Assembly: GCF_000745345.1 (NCBI RefSeq)
Contig: NZ_JQNR01000003.1
Location: 682,001-746,000 of the forward strand
Reading direction: 5' to 3'
DNA: 64,000 bases
DNA from: Actinacidiphila yeochonensis CN732
GTDB taxonomy: Bacteria; Actinomycetota; Actinomycetes; Streptomycetales; Streptomycetaceae
A model generated the notes under the pieces. That model was not told the origin of the DNA, searched no databases, and was given only the letters and a program-made list of their open reading frames with translations. A program made the position numbers and the translations under genes. Below are positions 45,755 through 55,168 of this stretch, one piece after another; positions within the stretch are counted from its first letter, which is position 1; each line of letters opens with the position of its first letter.

Positions 45755-46003
45755 CGCCCGGCCGGCTCCTCGGGCAAGCCCCGTCAGACGCCTTCCCCTC
45801 TCCCCCGACCCACCGTCCAGCACCGAGGGCTCCGGGCGCGTTCGGCCCGCACCGACCGCGCTCAGGTCCGGCACGCCCGGAACCCCCGCCGCAGAGCCTC
45901 GCCGCGCCCCGTTCCGCCCCTCCGGCGGACGCGCCGGCACCCCTGAACCGCCTTCCGCCGTCAACCCGCCGTGCGCCGCACGGCCCCTCCCGAGGAGTCC
46001 GAC

Positions 46004-47185
46004 GTGACCCGCCCTGCCACCTCCCGCCGCATCCTGGCCTGCGCCGCGACCGCTGTCTCGGCGGGTCTGCTGCTGACCGCGTGCGGCGGTGACAAGTCGG
46101 GCTCAGGCAGTGACTCCGGGGCCTCCGCGAAGAACGCCGGCTCCAAGACCGCCGCCGTCTCCATCACCGTCTCCGACAAGAACTGCGCGCCCACCCCGGC
46201 CAAGGTGGCGGCGGGCTCGGTCAAGTTCACCGTCAAGAACGACAACTCGGCGAAGGTCACCGAGGCGGAGCTGCTCGACGGCGGCAAGATGCTCGGCGAG
46301 AAGGAGAACCTGACCCCGGGCCTGTCCGGCGACTTCACGCTGAACCTGGACGCCGGCACCTACCACGTCTACTGCCCCGGCGCCGACCAGGAGAAGACCA
46401 CCTTCACCGTCACCGGCGCGGCCAAGAAGACCTGGAAGGACGACCCGCAGCTGGTCTCCGCCACCGAGCAGTACGCGACGTGGATCGACGGCGAGGTCAA
46501 GGAGCTGGCCTCGACCACCGACACGTTCACCGCCGCGGTGAAGGCCGGCAAGCTCGATGACGCGAAGAAGCTCTACGGCAAGGCCCGCATCCACTACGAG
46601 CGGATCGAGCCCACCGCCGAGATCTGGGGCGACCTGGACGGCCGCGTCGACGGCCGCGCCGACGACGCCGCGACCCCGGCGGACTTCACCGGCTTCCACC
46701 GCATCGAGCAGGGCCTGTGGCAGAAGAACTCCACCGCCGGCCTGGACAAGCTCGCGGACCAGCTCGACTCGGACGTGAAGACCCTCTACACCCAGGTGCA
46801 GACGGTCGAGTACCAGCCCGCGGTGATCGCCAACGGCGCCACCGACCTCGTCAACGAGATCCAGTCCTCCAAGATCACCGGCGAGGAGGAGCGCTACTCG
46901 CACATCGACCTGCTGGACTTCGACGGCAACCTGGCCGGCGCCAACGAGGCCGTCACGGTGCTGATGCCGACGCTGAAGCAGAAGGACGCCGCGCTGGCTA
47001 CCGAGGTCGAGCAGCGCTACGAGGCCGTGGCCGCCGCGCTGAAGCCGTACAAGGCGACGCCGGGCTACGAGGACAGCGGCTACGTGGAGTACACGAAGGT
47101 GACCAGCGACCAGCGGCGTACGCTGTCGCAGACCGTGGACGCCTACGCGGAGTCCGTCTCCAAGATCGCAGGAAAGATCGCCTGA
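46004..47185 (+). CDS. efeO: EfeO iron-binding lipoprotein (cupredoxin + M75 peptidase-like)
   Basis: 393 aa from GTG 46004, with GAGGAG upstream. The lipobox is LLTAC. An N-terminal cupredoxin-like domain (CAPTPAKVAAGSVKFTVKN) precedes an imelysin/M75-like domain with HYERIEP and FHRIEQGLW, which supply the H-x-x-E metal site. The 249-bp gap from efeU is longer than usual but no terminator is obvious. Confidence 0.95.
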   Translation: MTRPATSRRILACAATAVSAGLLLTACGGDKSGSGSDSGASAKNAGSKTAAVSITVSDKNCAPTPAKVAAGSVKFTVKNDNSAKVTEAELLDGGKMLGEKENLTPGLSGDFTLNLDAGTYHVYCPGADQEKTTFTVTGAAKKTWKDDPQLVSATEQYATWIDGEVKELASTTDTFTAAVKAGKLDDAKKLYGKARIHYERIEPTAEIWGDLDGRVDGRADDAATPADFTGFHRIEQGLWQKNSTAGLDKLADQLDSDVKTLYTQVQTVEYQPAVIANGATDLVNEIQSSKITGEEERYSHIDLLDFDGNLAGANEAVTVLMPTLKQKDAALATEVEQRYEAVAAALKPYKATPGYEDSGYVEYTKVTSDQRRTLSQTVDAYAESVSKIAGKIA

Positions 47186-47187
47186 CA

Positions 47188-48513
47188 GTGACCGACACGC
47201 CGGACATCACGCCCGAACCCGACGACAAGGACCGTATCCCGGCCGCCGGCGGCGTCAGCCGCCGCCGGCTGCTGGGCGCGGTCGGGGCCGGCGCGGCCGT
47301 CGCCGGGGCCGCCGTGGGGGCCGGGGCCACCGCCCTGGGCACCCGCGGCGGCGGTTCCTCCTCGGACTCGGGCGGGTCCGGCGCGTCGGGGCCGGCCACG
47401 GCCCAGACGGTCGCCTTCCGCGGCGGCCACCAGGCCGGGATCGCCACCCCCTCGCAGGACCGGCTCTGCTTCGCCACCTTCGACGTCGCGTCCACCGCGA
47501 CCAAGGAGGACCTGGCGGACCTGCTCACGACGTGGACGGCGGCGGCCGAGGCGATGGCCCAGGGCCGCCCCGTCCCGGGTGACAACGGCGACCTGGAGGC
47601 GCCGCCGGACGACACCGGCGAGGCCGTCGGCCTGGCCCCGGGGAACCTGACGATCACCATCGGCTACGGGCCGAGCCTGTTCGACGGGCGCTTCGGGCTG
47701 GCCGGACGGCGGCCCAGCGCGCTGAAGAAGCTGCCGCACCTGCCCAAGGACAACCTGGCGGCGGCGGGCTCCGACGGCGACCTGTGCGTGCAGGCGTGCG
47801 CCGACGACCCGCAGGTGGCCTTCCACGCGGTGCGCAACCTGCGCCGGCTGGCGTTCGGCACGCTGGTGCCGCGCTGGATGGAGCTGGGCTTCGGCCGCAC
47901 CTCCTCCACCAGCCCCGCGCAGGCCACCCCCCGCAACCTGCTCGGCTTCAAGGACGGCACGCGCAACATCGACGGCGCCGACGAGGCCCTGATGGGCCAG
48001 TACGTGTGGATCGGCGACGAGGAGCCGCAGCGCTGGGCCCGCGGCGGCTCGTACCTGGTGAGCCGGAAGATCGAGATGCGGCTGGAGGCGTGGGACCGCG
48101 ACCGGCTCGGCGACCAGCAGGACGTCTTCGGCCGGTTCAAGTCCAGCGGCGCCCCGCTCACCGGGCACGCCGAACGCGACACCCCGGACTTCCACGCCAA
48201 GGCCGGCGGCCAGTACGTGATCCCGGCCGACGCGCACATCCGGCTGGCGGCCCACGAGAACAACAACGGCCTGCGCATCCTGCGGCGCGGCTACTCGTAC
48301 ACCGACGGCATCGACCCGGTGACCGGGGAACTGCTGGGCGGACTGTTCTTCATCGCGTTCATGAAGAGCCCCGACCAGTTCGTCACCCTCCAGACGGCGC
48401 TGGGGCAGCACGACGCCCTCAACGAGTACATCCAGCACGTGGGCAGCGGTGTCTTCGTCACCCCGCCCGGGCTGGCGGCCGGCCAGGACTGGGGCGGCCA
48501 GCTCTTCGGCTGA
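47188..48513 (+). CDS. efeB: EfeB, Tat-exported Dyp-type heme peroxidase
   Basis: 441 aa from GTG 47188, 2 nt after the efeO stop. SRRRLLGAVGAG is a twin-arginine signal. The DyP hallmark GXXDG occurs as GFKDGTRN near residue 255, and a later conserved Asp/Arg/His cluster provides the heme pocket. It oxidises or takes iron from heme for EfeO/EfeU. Convergent with the membrane sensor at 48599. Confidence 0.95.
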   Translation: MTDTPDITPEPDDKDRIPAAGGVSRRRLLGAVGAGAAVAGAAVGAGATALGTRGGGSSSDSGGSGASGPATAQTVAFRGGHQAGIATPSQDRLCFATFDVASTATKEDLADLLTTWTAAAEAMAQGRPVPGDNGDLEAPPDDTGEAVGLAPGNLTITIGYGPSLFDGRFGLAGRRPSALKKLPHLPKDNLAAAGSDGDLCVQACADDPQVAFHAVRNLRRLAFGTLVPRWMELGFGRTSSTSPAQATPRNLLGFKDGTRNIDGADEALMGQYVWIGDEEPQRWARGGSYLVSRKIEMRLEAWDRDRLGDQQDVFGRFKSSGAPLTGHAERDTPDFHAKAGGQYVIPADAHIRLAAHENNNGLRILRRGYSYTDGIDPVTGELLGGLFFIAFMKSPDQFVTLQTALGQHDALNEYIQHVGSGVFVTPPGLAAGQDWGGQLFG

Positions 48514-48598
48514 CGCCGTCCCCGACCGTGCCCCCGGGCCCTGCGGGGACCCCTGGCGCCCGGACACCGCCGGGGCCGCATACCCCCGGGCCCCGGGG

Positions 48599-50881
48599 TC
48601 AGCCGCTGCCGCAGACGGAGGTCTGCCAGGCGGCCGAGCCCTGCCGCGCGCTGAGCGCCTTCAGCGCCGACAGCTGCCGGCCCAGCGTGGACGGGTCGGC
48701 GAGGTAGCGGATCGCGGCCAGTTCGAAGGCGTCGCGCACGGCGGACGGCATGGCGTCGGAGGCGTCGTAGCAGCGGATCGCGCCCGGGTCCCGCAGGGTG
48801 GCGGCGATCTGCCGGTCGGTGGCGTCGGGGTAGTCGGCGGCGGTGATCCGGCGGTCGGCGGAGAAGCCGTCCTGGGCCTGGCTCCAGCGCTTCTGCACGT
48901 CCGGACGGGCGAGGTAGGCGATCAGTTCACGTGCCTGCGAGCCGCCGCCGAGCATCGCCGCGAGGTCGCCGGAGACCTCCCAGTCCGCGGTCTCCCGGGC
49001 GTCGGCGTCCGGCACCGCGTCGTGGGAGTGCGTGTAGGCCGCGCCGGCCCGCTGCCAGGACGTCTCACCGCGGACGAAGGTCGACTGGTGCTCCAGGACG
49101 CAGGCGCCGGCCTGGCCCACCCGCGCGGACTCCTCGGCGTAACCGGTCCGCAGCCCGGTCGCGGCGTAGGGTCCGCCCGCGCCCACCAGCCGCCCCCAGG
49201 TGTGGAACGCCTGGACGACGGCCTGGCTGGTCCAGGGCAGCTTCCCGACGGCCCACTCCTGGTAGGTCCGCCAGCCCTGCTGCTGGAGCAGGATGTCCTC
49301 GACCCAGTCCGTTCCCGGCCAGCCCGAGGTGGCGCCGGAGGCGAGGCCGAGGCACCACGAGGACGGGTCGTCGGCGTCCTTGGCGACCTGGGCGGGTGCG
49401 AGGTCCGCCGGGTGCCACACCATGCTCTTGAGGTCGGTCTTGACCGGCACCCAGTACGTGTGGCGGCGCTGGTCCGGGCCGACCGCCGGGGCCGCCCAGG
49501 GCTGGTCGAAGTCCGCGGCGGAGACCAGGCCGTCCAGCGGGAGCAGCCGGCCCAGGCCCGCGTACTCGGCCAGCTCGCCCGGCCCGGGCAGCACCGCCAC
49601 GTCGGGCGGCGTGCCGGACTCGACGTCGGCGGCCAGCACCTGGCTCTCCGCCGAACTGCCCTGGTAGAGCACGTGGATGTGCTCCTTGTCCTCGAAGGGC
49701 TCGATCACCTGGCGGCGGAAGGCCGCCGCGTCGCCGCCGGTCCAGTTGGCCAGGACCGTCACCTCGCCGCGCCACACGACGGCGTGGACCACCACCACGC
49801 CCGCGGCGGCGAGCACCGCCAGGCTCACCGCACCCGCCACCACGGCGCGCCGCCGGCGCCGCCCGCGCCACCACCGCCCCGGCCCGGCCCCGCCCGGTGC
49901 GACCGGTGCGACCGGTGCCGCGGCCGACCGGTACTCGCCGATCCGCGGCCGGAACGCCCACAGCGTCAGCGCGGCCACCGCGGCGCCGCCGGCGAGGATT
50001 CCGTAGCCGGCCGCAGCGCGCAGCCCGGTGCCCGCCATCCGGTGCGCCACCTCGGTGCTGGCCGCGCTGATCCGCACGCCCGCCTGCGGGCTCTCCAGCA
50101 GCCGCCGGGCGCCCGCCAGGCCCTGGTGGGTCTGCCAGGTGAAGACGGCGGCGGTGCCGGTGCCCGCGACCAGCAGCGCCATCGCCAGGGCCAGTTGGCG
50201 GTTCCAGCGGCGGTGGAACCGCCGCCGCAGGAACCCGTTGGCCTCGCCGAGGGTCCCGGCCATCGCCAGCAGGAGCAGCGCGGCCAGCGTCCAGCCCAGC
50301 CACAACGGCCAGCCGAACGACGCCTGTTCGCGCGCCACCGCCACCTGCCGCTGGTGGAGGGCGGCGAGCCGGCCCATCACGGTGCTGTCGTCGGCCCGGC
50401 CGTTCGCGGTGCCGAGCACGTCCTTGGCGTAGCGCAGGCAGGCGGTGTGCAGGGCGCTCCCGGAGGGCGCCCGGCCGGCCTGCTCGATCCAGCCCGAGTA
50501 CACCGCTGTCAGGCCCTGCACGGTCTGGAGGGTCTGCCGGCCGGAGGGCCCGGTCACGTCCTCGGCGGCGGCCAGCGCGAGGCTCTGGTCGGCGACCGCG
50601 ATCTGGGTGTGGAAGTCGCCGGTGCCGACCGCCTGGGCCGCCGCACCGCCGTCCCCGTCCCCGTCCCCGTCCCCGTCTCCGGGGTCGACGCTCGCGTCCG
50701 CCTGCGTGAGGGCGTTGATGGCGGTGTCGACGTCCAGCACGCCCGCGGCGGTGGACGAGGCGAGCGGCACCGCGCCGGAGCTCACGCCCGTGTAGGCGCC
50801 GAACAGGGCGAGCGTGGCGGCGGCGGTGAGCACCAGCAGCAGCCGCTGGCGCAGGGCGAGGTCGCGGCCCGTGGTGCTCAC
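48599..50881 (-). CDS. GlnX/GlnH-like membrane sensor: multi-span helix region fused to extracellular solute-binding protein
   Basis: 760 aa from GTG 50881, overlapping the vWA stop by GTGA. Five helices are seen at about 13-32, 190-211, 229-249, 290-310 and 345-368. Between helices 1 and 2 lies a 155-residue helical extracytoplasmic domain with an Asp-Gly run. After helix 5 the chain is an extracellular periplasmic-binding-protein fold (WTGGDAAAFRRQVIEPFE, then VPVKTDLKSMVWHP and SGATSGWPGTDWVED). This resembles mycobacterial GlnX (membrane sensor) joined to GlnH (binding protein), which signal to the kinase PknG. Ligand specificity is unknown; the sugar-binding-protein-like pattern could also mean a carbohydrate. 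It is the last gene of the operon. Confidence 0.8.
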   Translation of the reverse strand: MSTTGRDLALRQRLLLVLTAAATLALFGAYTGVSSGAVPLASSTAAGVLDVDTAINALTQADASVDPGDGDGDGDGDGGAAAQAVGTGDFHTQIAVADQSLALAAAEDVTGPSGRQTLQTVQGLTAVYSGWIEQAGRAPSGSALHTACLRYAKDVLGTANGRADDSTVMGRLAALHQRQVAVAREQASFGWPLWLGWTLAALLLLAMAGTLGEANGFLRRRFHRRWNRQLALAMALLVAGTGTAAVFTWQTHQGLAGARRLLESPQAGVRISAASTEVAHRMAGTGLRAAAGYGILAGGAAVAALTLWAFRPRIGEYRSAAAPVAPVAPGGAGPGRWWRGRRRRRAVVAGAVSLAVLAAAGVVVVHAVVWRGEVTVLANWTGGDAAAFRRQVIEPFEDKEHIHVLYQGSSAESQVLAADVESGTPPDVAVLPGPGELAEYAGLGRLLPLDGLVSAADFDQPWAAPAVGPDQRRHTYWVPVKTDLKSMVWHPADLAPAQVAKDADDPSSWCLGLASGATSGWPGTDWVEDILLQQQGWRTYQEWAVGKLPWTSQAVVQAFHTWGRLVGAGGPYAATGLRTGYAEESARVGQAGACVLEHQSTFVRGETSWQRAGAAYTHSHDAVPDADARETADWEVSGDLAAMLGGGSQARELIAYLARPDVQKRWSQAQDGFSADRRITAADYPDATDRQIAATLRDPGAIRCYDASDAMPSAVRDAFELAAIRYLADPSTLGRQLSALKALSARQGSAAWQTSVCGSG

Positions 50882-52339
50882 GACGCCTCCCCGTCGAACC
50901 GGTGGCCGCAGTGCGGGCAGAACCGGGAGCCGGCCGGGATGTGCCGGGGACAGCCGGGGCACGCCGTCAGCACCAGGGGCCGCGACGGGTCGCCCGGCCA
51001 GGGAACGCCGCCGCCCGCTCCCGGCGCGGGGCCGAAGGTGGTGTGGGTGCTGGCGGTGATCACGTGCTCGAAGAAGATCCGCAGGTCCCCCTCGCGCAGG
51101 TGGACCTCGCCGGCCGCCGGGTCGGCCACCTCCACCAGCCAGGCCAGTTCGGCCAGGTACCGTCCGGCGTCGGGATCTGCCGCGGCCAGCTCGTACGCCG
51201 TGCGGACCGCCTCGCCGAGCAGCCGCTCCGCCGCCCGCCGGTCGCCCTGGCGGTACTCCTCGGCGGCCCGCGCCACCGTCCGGCCGTAGTGCCGGTGCCT
51301 CTCGACGTGGGCGCGCTCGCGGTTGGCACTGTTCTCCGTGTCGGCGCGCACCGGGTCGTCGGTCCACTGCACCAGGCAGCCCGCCTCGGGCACCGGCGTC
51401 CCCGGCGGAGCGCCGGGGACGGCCGCGGCGACCATCGCCACCTGGAGGTCCTCGCCGGGCGGCAGGCCGTCGGGGGCGACGGACAGGCACAGCTGGTAGC
51501 GGCGCGTCTCGTCGCCCCAGGCACGGGTGGCGTAGCGCAGCCCGCCGTCGGCCCCGACCCCGGCCAGCCGCAGGTCGTTGGGGTAGACCTGCCGCAGGTA
51601 CCGTACGGCGGTACTGCCCAGCGGGGTGACGCGCAGCTCCACCTCGGGCACCGTTCGGGTGAGCAGACGGGCGATCAGGTCCTGGTATGCGGAGGGCAGT
51701 TCGTCCTCACGGCGGACGAAGTCGGCCCGACCGTGCAGCCGTTCGACGGCGTCCCGCAGCACCTGGGCCTCCCAGCCGTCCCCGATGCCCCACGCGTCGC
51801 ACACGAACCGGCCCTCCCAGGTGTCGAGTACGCCGCGCAGCGGGTTGAGGCGGTCGTGCTCGTTGCGGCCGTCGGTGAGCATCAGCACGTGCGGGACGGG
51901 CGCGCCCTCGGCGTCGAGCAGCCGTCCGGCCAGGTCCAGCCAGTCGCCCAGGCAGGTGCCGCCGGCCGCCTCCAGCCGGCGCACGGCCGCCTCCGCGGCA
52001 CGCCGCGTCTCCTCGGACGCCGGCCGCATCCGGCCCGACGGCGGGTAGATCGCCTCGGCCCGCTGGTTGCCCTTGACGACGGCGAACGGCGTGCCGTCCG
52101 GCAGGGCCCGCAGCGCGGCGACGGCGGCGTTGCGGGCCTGCCGGAACTTCTCCTCCGGGTGGTCCATGGAACCGGAGCAGTCCACCACCAGCACCTCGGC
52201 GAGGTCCGGCCGCTCGGCCGCCCCGGCGGCGCCGGTCAGCCCCACGGTGACGAGGGCGTGCAGCTCCTGCCGGCCCCGCGACGGACAGGTACGTGCGCTG
52301 GTCGACCGCGATGCTGAGGGTGGGCGGGGTCGTCTCCAC
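50878..52339 (-). CDS. von Willebrand factor A protein with C-terminal zinc ribbon (frame broken at 52274-52277)
   Basis: The start METTPPTLSIAVDQRTYLSV lies one frame away from the rest. Removing one base from the run CCCC at 52274-52277 joins it to GRQELHALVTVGLTG and gives 486 aa. The vWA metal site is complete: DCSGSMD near residue 58, GGTCLGDW near 130 and MLTDGRNEHD near 155. A beta-rich domain, a helical region with A-E-E-Y-R-Q-G-D, and a C-terminal zinc ribbon (CPGCPRHIPAGSRFCPHCGH) follow. It is likely a scaffold that binds partner proteins through the metal site. It overlaps the membrane sensor gene by 4 nt and lies 172 bp after the kinase gene. Confidence 0.85.
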
Positions 52340-52510
52340 GGGTGCGGCTCCTCTGCTGCGGGCGGCCGGAGGTGCGGCCTTCCTTCGCTGCGGGGTGGGG
52401 CGGGCTGGATTGGGGGCGGGGTGGGTGGGGTGGGACGGAACGGGGGTACGGGGGTACGGGGGTGCGCCGGCGGCCGGCGGCAGGGGGGCGTCCGGGTACG
52501 TCGGCGGGGT

Positions 52511-55168
52511 TCAGAAGGTGCTTTCGGGGCGGACGGTGTAGGCGCGGTCGAGCAGGTCGCCGCGCTCGGCCCGGTAGGTCCGCTGGTCGGCGAGGCCGCG
52601 CAGCGAGCGGTACAGCAGGCGGGCCAGCCGCTCGGCGCTGTCGGCCCCTTCGAAGAGCACGCCGGGCGGCAGCTCCGGGAAGCGGCCGTCGGCCTGGCGG
52701 CCGACCCGGCGGGGTGAGGCCGCGAGGGCCACGGCGCCGCCGGGACCCCACAGCCGGGCCGCCAGCCCGGTGCGGACCGGGGCCCGCCCGGCAAGGCGGT
52801 CCAGCAGCGGCGGGAAGTGCGCGGCGAGCACGTTCTCCCGGACCTCGGCGGCCAGCCGGTCCCGCTCGCCGTCCGGGCGCAGCCGCTCGACCCGCTCCGC
52901 GGCCTGCCGCAGCGCCGACGGCGGTGCCGGGACGCCGGCCAGCCGAGCGGTCAGCGCCCGCACCGCCGCCACCTGGGCGGTGTCGTAGTGCCGGGAGGTG
53001 GACGGCACCTGGTCCAGCACCGTCACCGCCGCCTCCCGGGCGCCGGCCCGCAGATGGCGGCGGGCCAGCCCGAAGGCCGCGCTGCCCTGCCCGCGGTCCC
53101 GCTCCCACACCGCCTGGTACAGCTCCTCGACGGAGTGGCCGCCGCCCGCCCGGCGCCGGGTGGCCTCAAGCCGCTCGGCGCAGTAGCCGAGGGCGAGTTT
53201 GGGCGCCCACTCGCCCGGCACGATGTCGTACACGGCGCTGAACGACTCCTGCGCGTCGGCGACCCGGTCGGCCGTCAGGAAGCCCAGCCCGCGGTGCCAG
53301 GCGGGCCGCCAGTCGTAGCCGGGCGCCACCCCCTGGCGGCGCATCAGCCGCTCGGCGGTGTCGAGCCAGCCGGCCGACAGCGCCGCCGCCTCCTCGCCGC
53401 CGCGCCGCAGGTACGCCCGGCACAGCCACAGGGCGACCTCGACCGTACGCAGCCGGGCCTCGTGCGCCACCCGCTCCTCGACGCGTTCGGGCAGCGCGGA
53501 CGCCGCCCGGGCCAGGAAGACCACCGCCGGGTCGGCCGGGTCCGGGATCGGGGCGGGCAGCGCGGCGGCGGCGTCCCAGGGCTCGGGCGGCGCGACCGGC
53601 AGGTCGGGCGGGGCGGCCGTGTCCAGTCCGGCCCGGGCCGTCCAGTACCGGGCCTCGGGCACGGTGCCCAGCTCGGCGCCGAAGAGCAGCCCGGTGGGCT
53701 CGAAGCGGGTGGACCGCTCCGGGTGCCGCTCGCGCCGGCTGAGCGCCCGGTGTTCGCGCAGCACCTCCCACAGCTGGCGGGACATCTGCGGGGCCGAGGT
53801 GAAGCGCGCGGCCGGATCGGGGTGGGTGGCGCGGGCGATGAGCCGCTCGAAGGAGCTGGCGGCCAGTCCGGTCCCGGGGGCGGCCCGGGCGGCCATCGCC
53901 TCCAGCGTCCTGCCGACCGTGTACAGGTCGCTGTCCACGTGGAAGCCGCGCCGCTCCCGCTCCTCCCGGCCGGGGGCGAACTCCTTGGTGTAGGACAGCC
54001 GCGACGTCCGGTCGTCCGCGCGGCGGACCGCGCCGAGGTCGATCACCTTGACCTGGCGGCCGTAGTGGATGACGTTGGCGGGCTTCATGTCGCAGTAGAG
54101 CAGCTCCTGGTCGTGCAGGTACTCCATGGCGCCGAGGATCTTGCAGCCGTAGGTGAGGACGTGGTCGAGCGCGAACGGCTCACCGAACAGCTCGGCCAGC
54201 TCCGGGTTGCCCGCCGACAGCAGCGAGTTGAGCGGCCGGCCGCCGACGTACTCCATGACGATGTAGTCGGTGGGCCGCTGCTCGCCCGGGGGTTGGTGGC
54301 TGCGGGAGGAGATGACGCTGACGATGTCGCGGTGGTGGAGGCTGGCCAGCGAGCGCATCTCCTCCACGGCGCGGCGCCGGGCGATGGCGTCGCTGTTGTG
54401 GATCTGCGCCTTGAGGACGACGAACTGGTTCTCCAGCGCGGTGTCCCGCGCGAGGTAGACCCAACTGGTGCCGCCGCGCGAGAGGTAGCCGACCACCCCG
54501 TAGCGCTGCCCGCCCGGCTCGCCGATCTCGTCACCGGGCGCGAGCTGCGGGCGGAAGGAGTAGGGGGTGCCGCACTCCGGGCAGAAGCCGTGGTCGGGCG
54601 GCGGCCCGCCGTCGAAGGAGACGCCGATGAAGCCGGGGCACTCCGGGACGCCGCACTCGCGGCCCCCGGCCGGGGGCGGCGCCGGAGTGGTGGAGACCGA
54701 GGAGAGCGGCGGTACGGGGATGTCCGGAAGCTGGACGAGGCCGTCGCTGTCGAGCGTGCCGGGGCGGGCGGGCGAGGCTGACGCGCTCCGGGCGTCGACG
54801 GCTGTGACGGTGACGGCGGTGACGGCTGGGTGGGCCGGGGGCGGGGGCGGGGGCGGCTTCACGGCTGACTCCGGCTCCACGGGCTTGGCCGGCTTCGCGA
54901 ACTGGCCTGGTCGCGCGGATGGTTCGGGCTTCGCCAACGAACCCGGACTCGCCAACGCGCCTGATTCCGCATCCGGTTCCGGCATCGCGGCCGGTTCCGG
55001 TGTCGCGACCGGTTCCGGTGTCGCCGCCCGAGGGGAGGCGGCCGGGGTTCCGCCCGGCACCGGCGCACCCTCGGGCGCCCTGCGCTGGCAACGGCGGCAG
55101 AACCCGGTGGAGAGGATCACACCGTCACACCCCTCGCGCGGGCACGGTATGGCGGTCGGACCGGTCAT
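52511..55168 (-). CDS. PknG-like Ser/Thr protein kinase with zinc ribbons and TPR-like C-terminus
   Basis: 885 aa from ATG 55168, overlapping the upstream stop as ATGA. Zinc ribbon 1 is CPREGCDGVILSTGFCRRC at the N-terminus. A Pro/Ala/Glu-rich linker runs to about 165, then zinc ribbon 2 (CGVPECPGF ... HGFCPECG). The kinase spans about 215-470: glycine loop LSRGGTSWVYLA, Lys in VVLKAQ, catalytic loop YCDMKPANV and metal motif IDLGAV. All key residues are present, so it should be active. The C-terminal 400 residues are helical, TPR-like. Mycobacterial PknG has the same order (rubredoxin-like zinc site, kinase, TPR) and signals amino-acid supply through the FHA protein GarA; no FHA gene is visible here. 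Confidence 0.92.
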   Translation of the reverse strand: MTGPTAIPCPREGCDGVILSTGFCRRCQRRAPEGAPVPGGTPAASPRAATPEPVATPEPAAMPEPDAESGALASPGSLAKPEPSARPGQFAKPAKPVEPESAVKPPPPPPPAHPAVTAVTVTAVDARSASASPARPGTLDSDGLVQLPDIPVPPLSSVSTTPAPPPAGGRECGVPECPGFIGVSFDGGPPPDHGFCPECGTPYSFRPQLAPGDEIGEPGGQRYGVVGYLSRGGTSWVYLARDTALENQFVVLKAQIHNSDAIARRRAVEEMRSLASLHHRDIVSVISSRSHQPPGEQRPTDYIVMEYVGGRPLNSLLSAGNPELAELFGEPFALDHVLTYGCKILGAMEYLHDQELLYCDMKPANVIHYGRQVKVIDLGAVRRADDRTSRLSYTKEFAPGREERERRGFHVDSDLYTVGRTLEAMAARAAPGTGLAASSFERLIARATHPDPAARFTSAPQMSRQLWEVLREHRALSRRERHPERSTRFEPTGLLFGAELGTVPEARYWTARAGLDTAAPPDLPVAPPEPWDAAAALPAPIPDPADPAVVFLARAASALPERVEERVAHEARLRTVEVALWLCRAYLRRGGEEAAALSAGWLDTAERLMRRQGVAPGYDWRPAWHRGLGFLTADRVADAQESFSAVYDIVPGEWAPKLALGYCAERLEATRRRAGGGHSVEELYQAVWERDRGQGSAAFGLARRHLRAGAREAAVTVLDQVPSTSRHYDTAQVAAVRALTARLAGVPAPPSALRQAAERVERLRPDGERDRLAAEVRENVLAAHFPPLLDRLAGRAPVRTGLAARLWGPGGAVALAASPRRVGRQADGRFPELPPGVLFEGADSAERLARLLYRSLRGLADQRTYRAERGDLLDRAYTVRPESTF

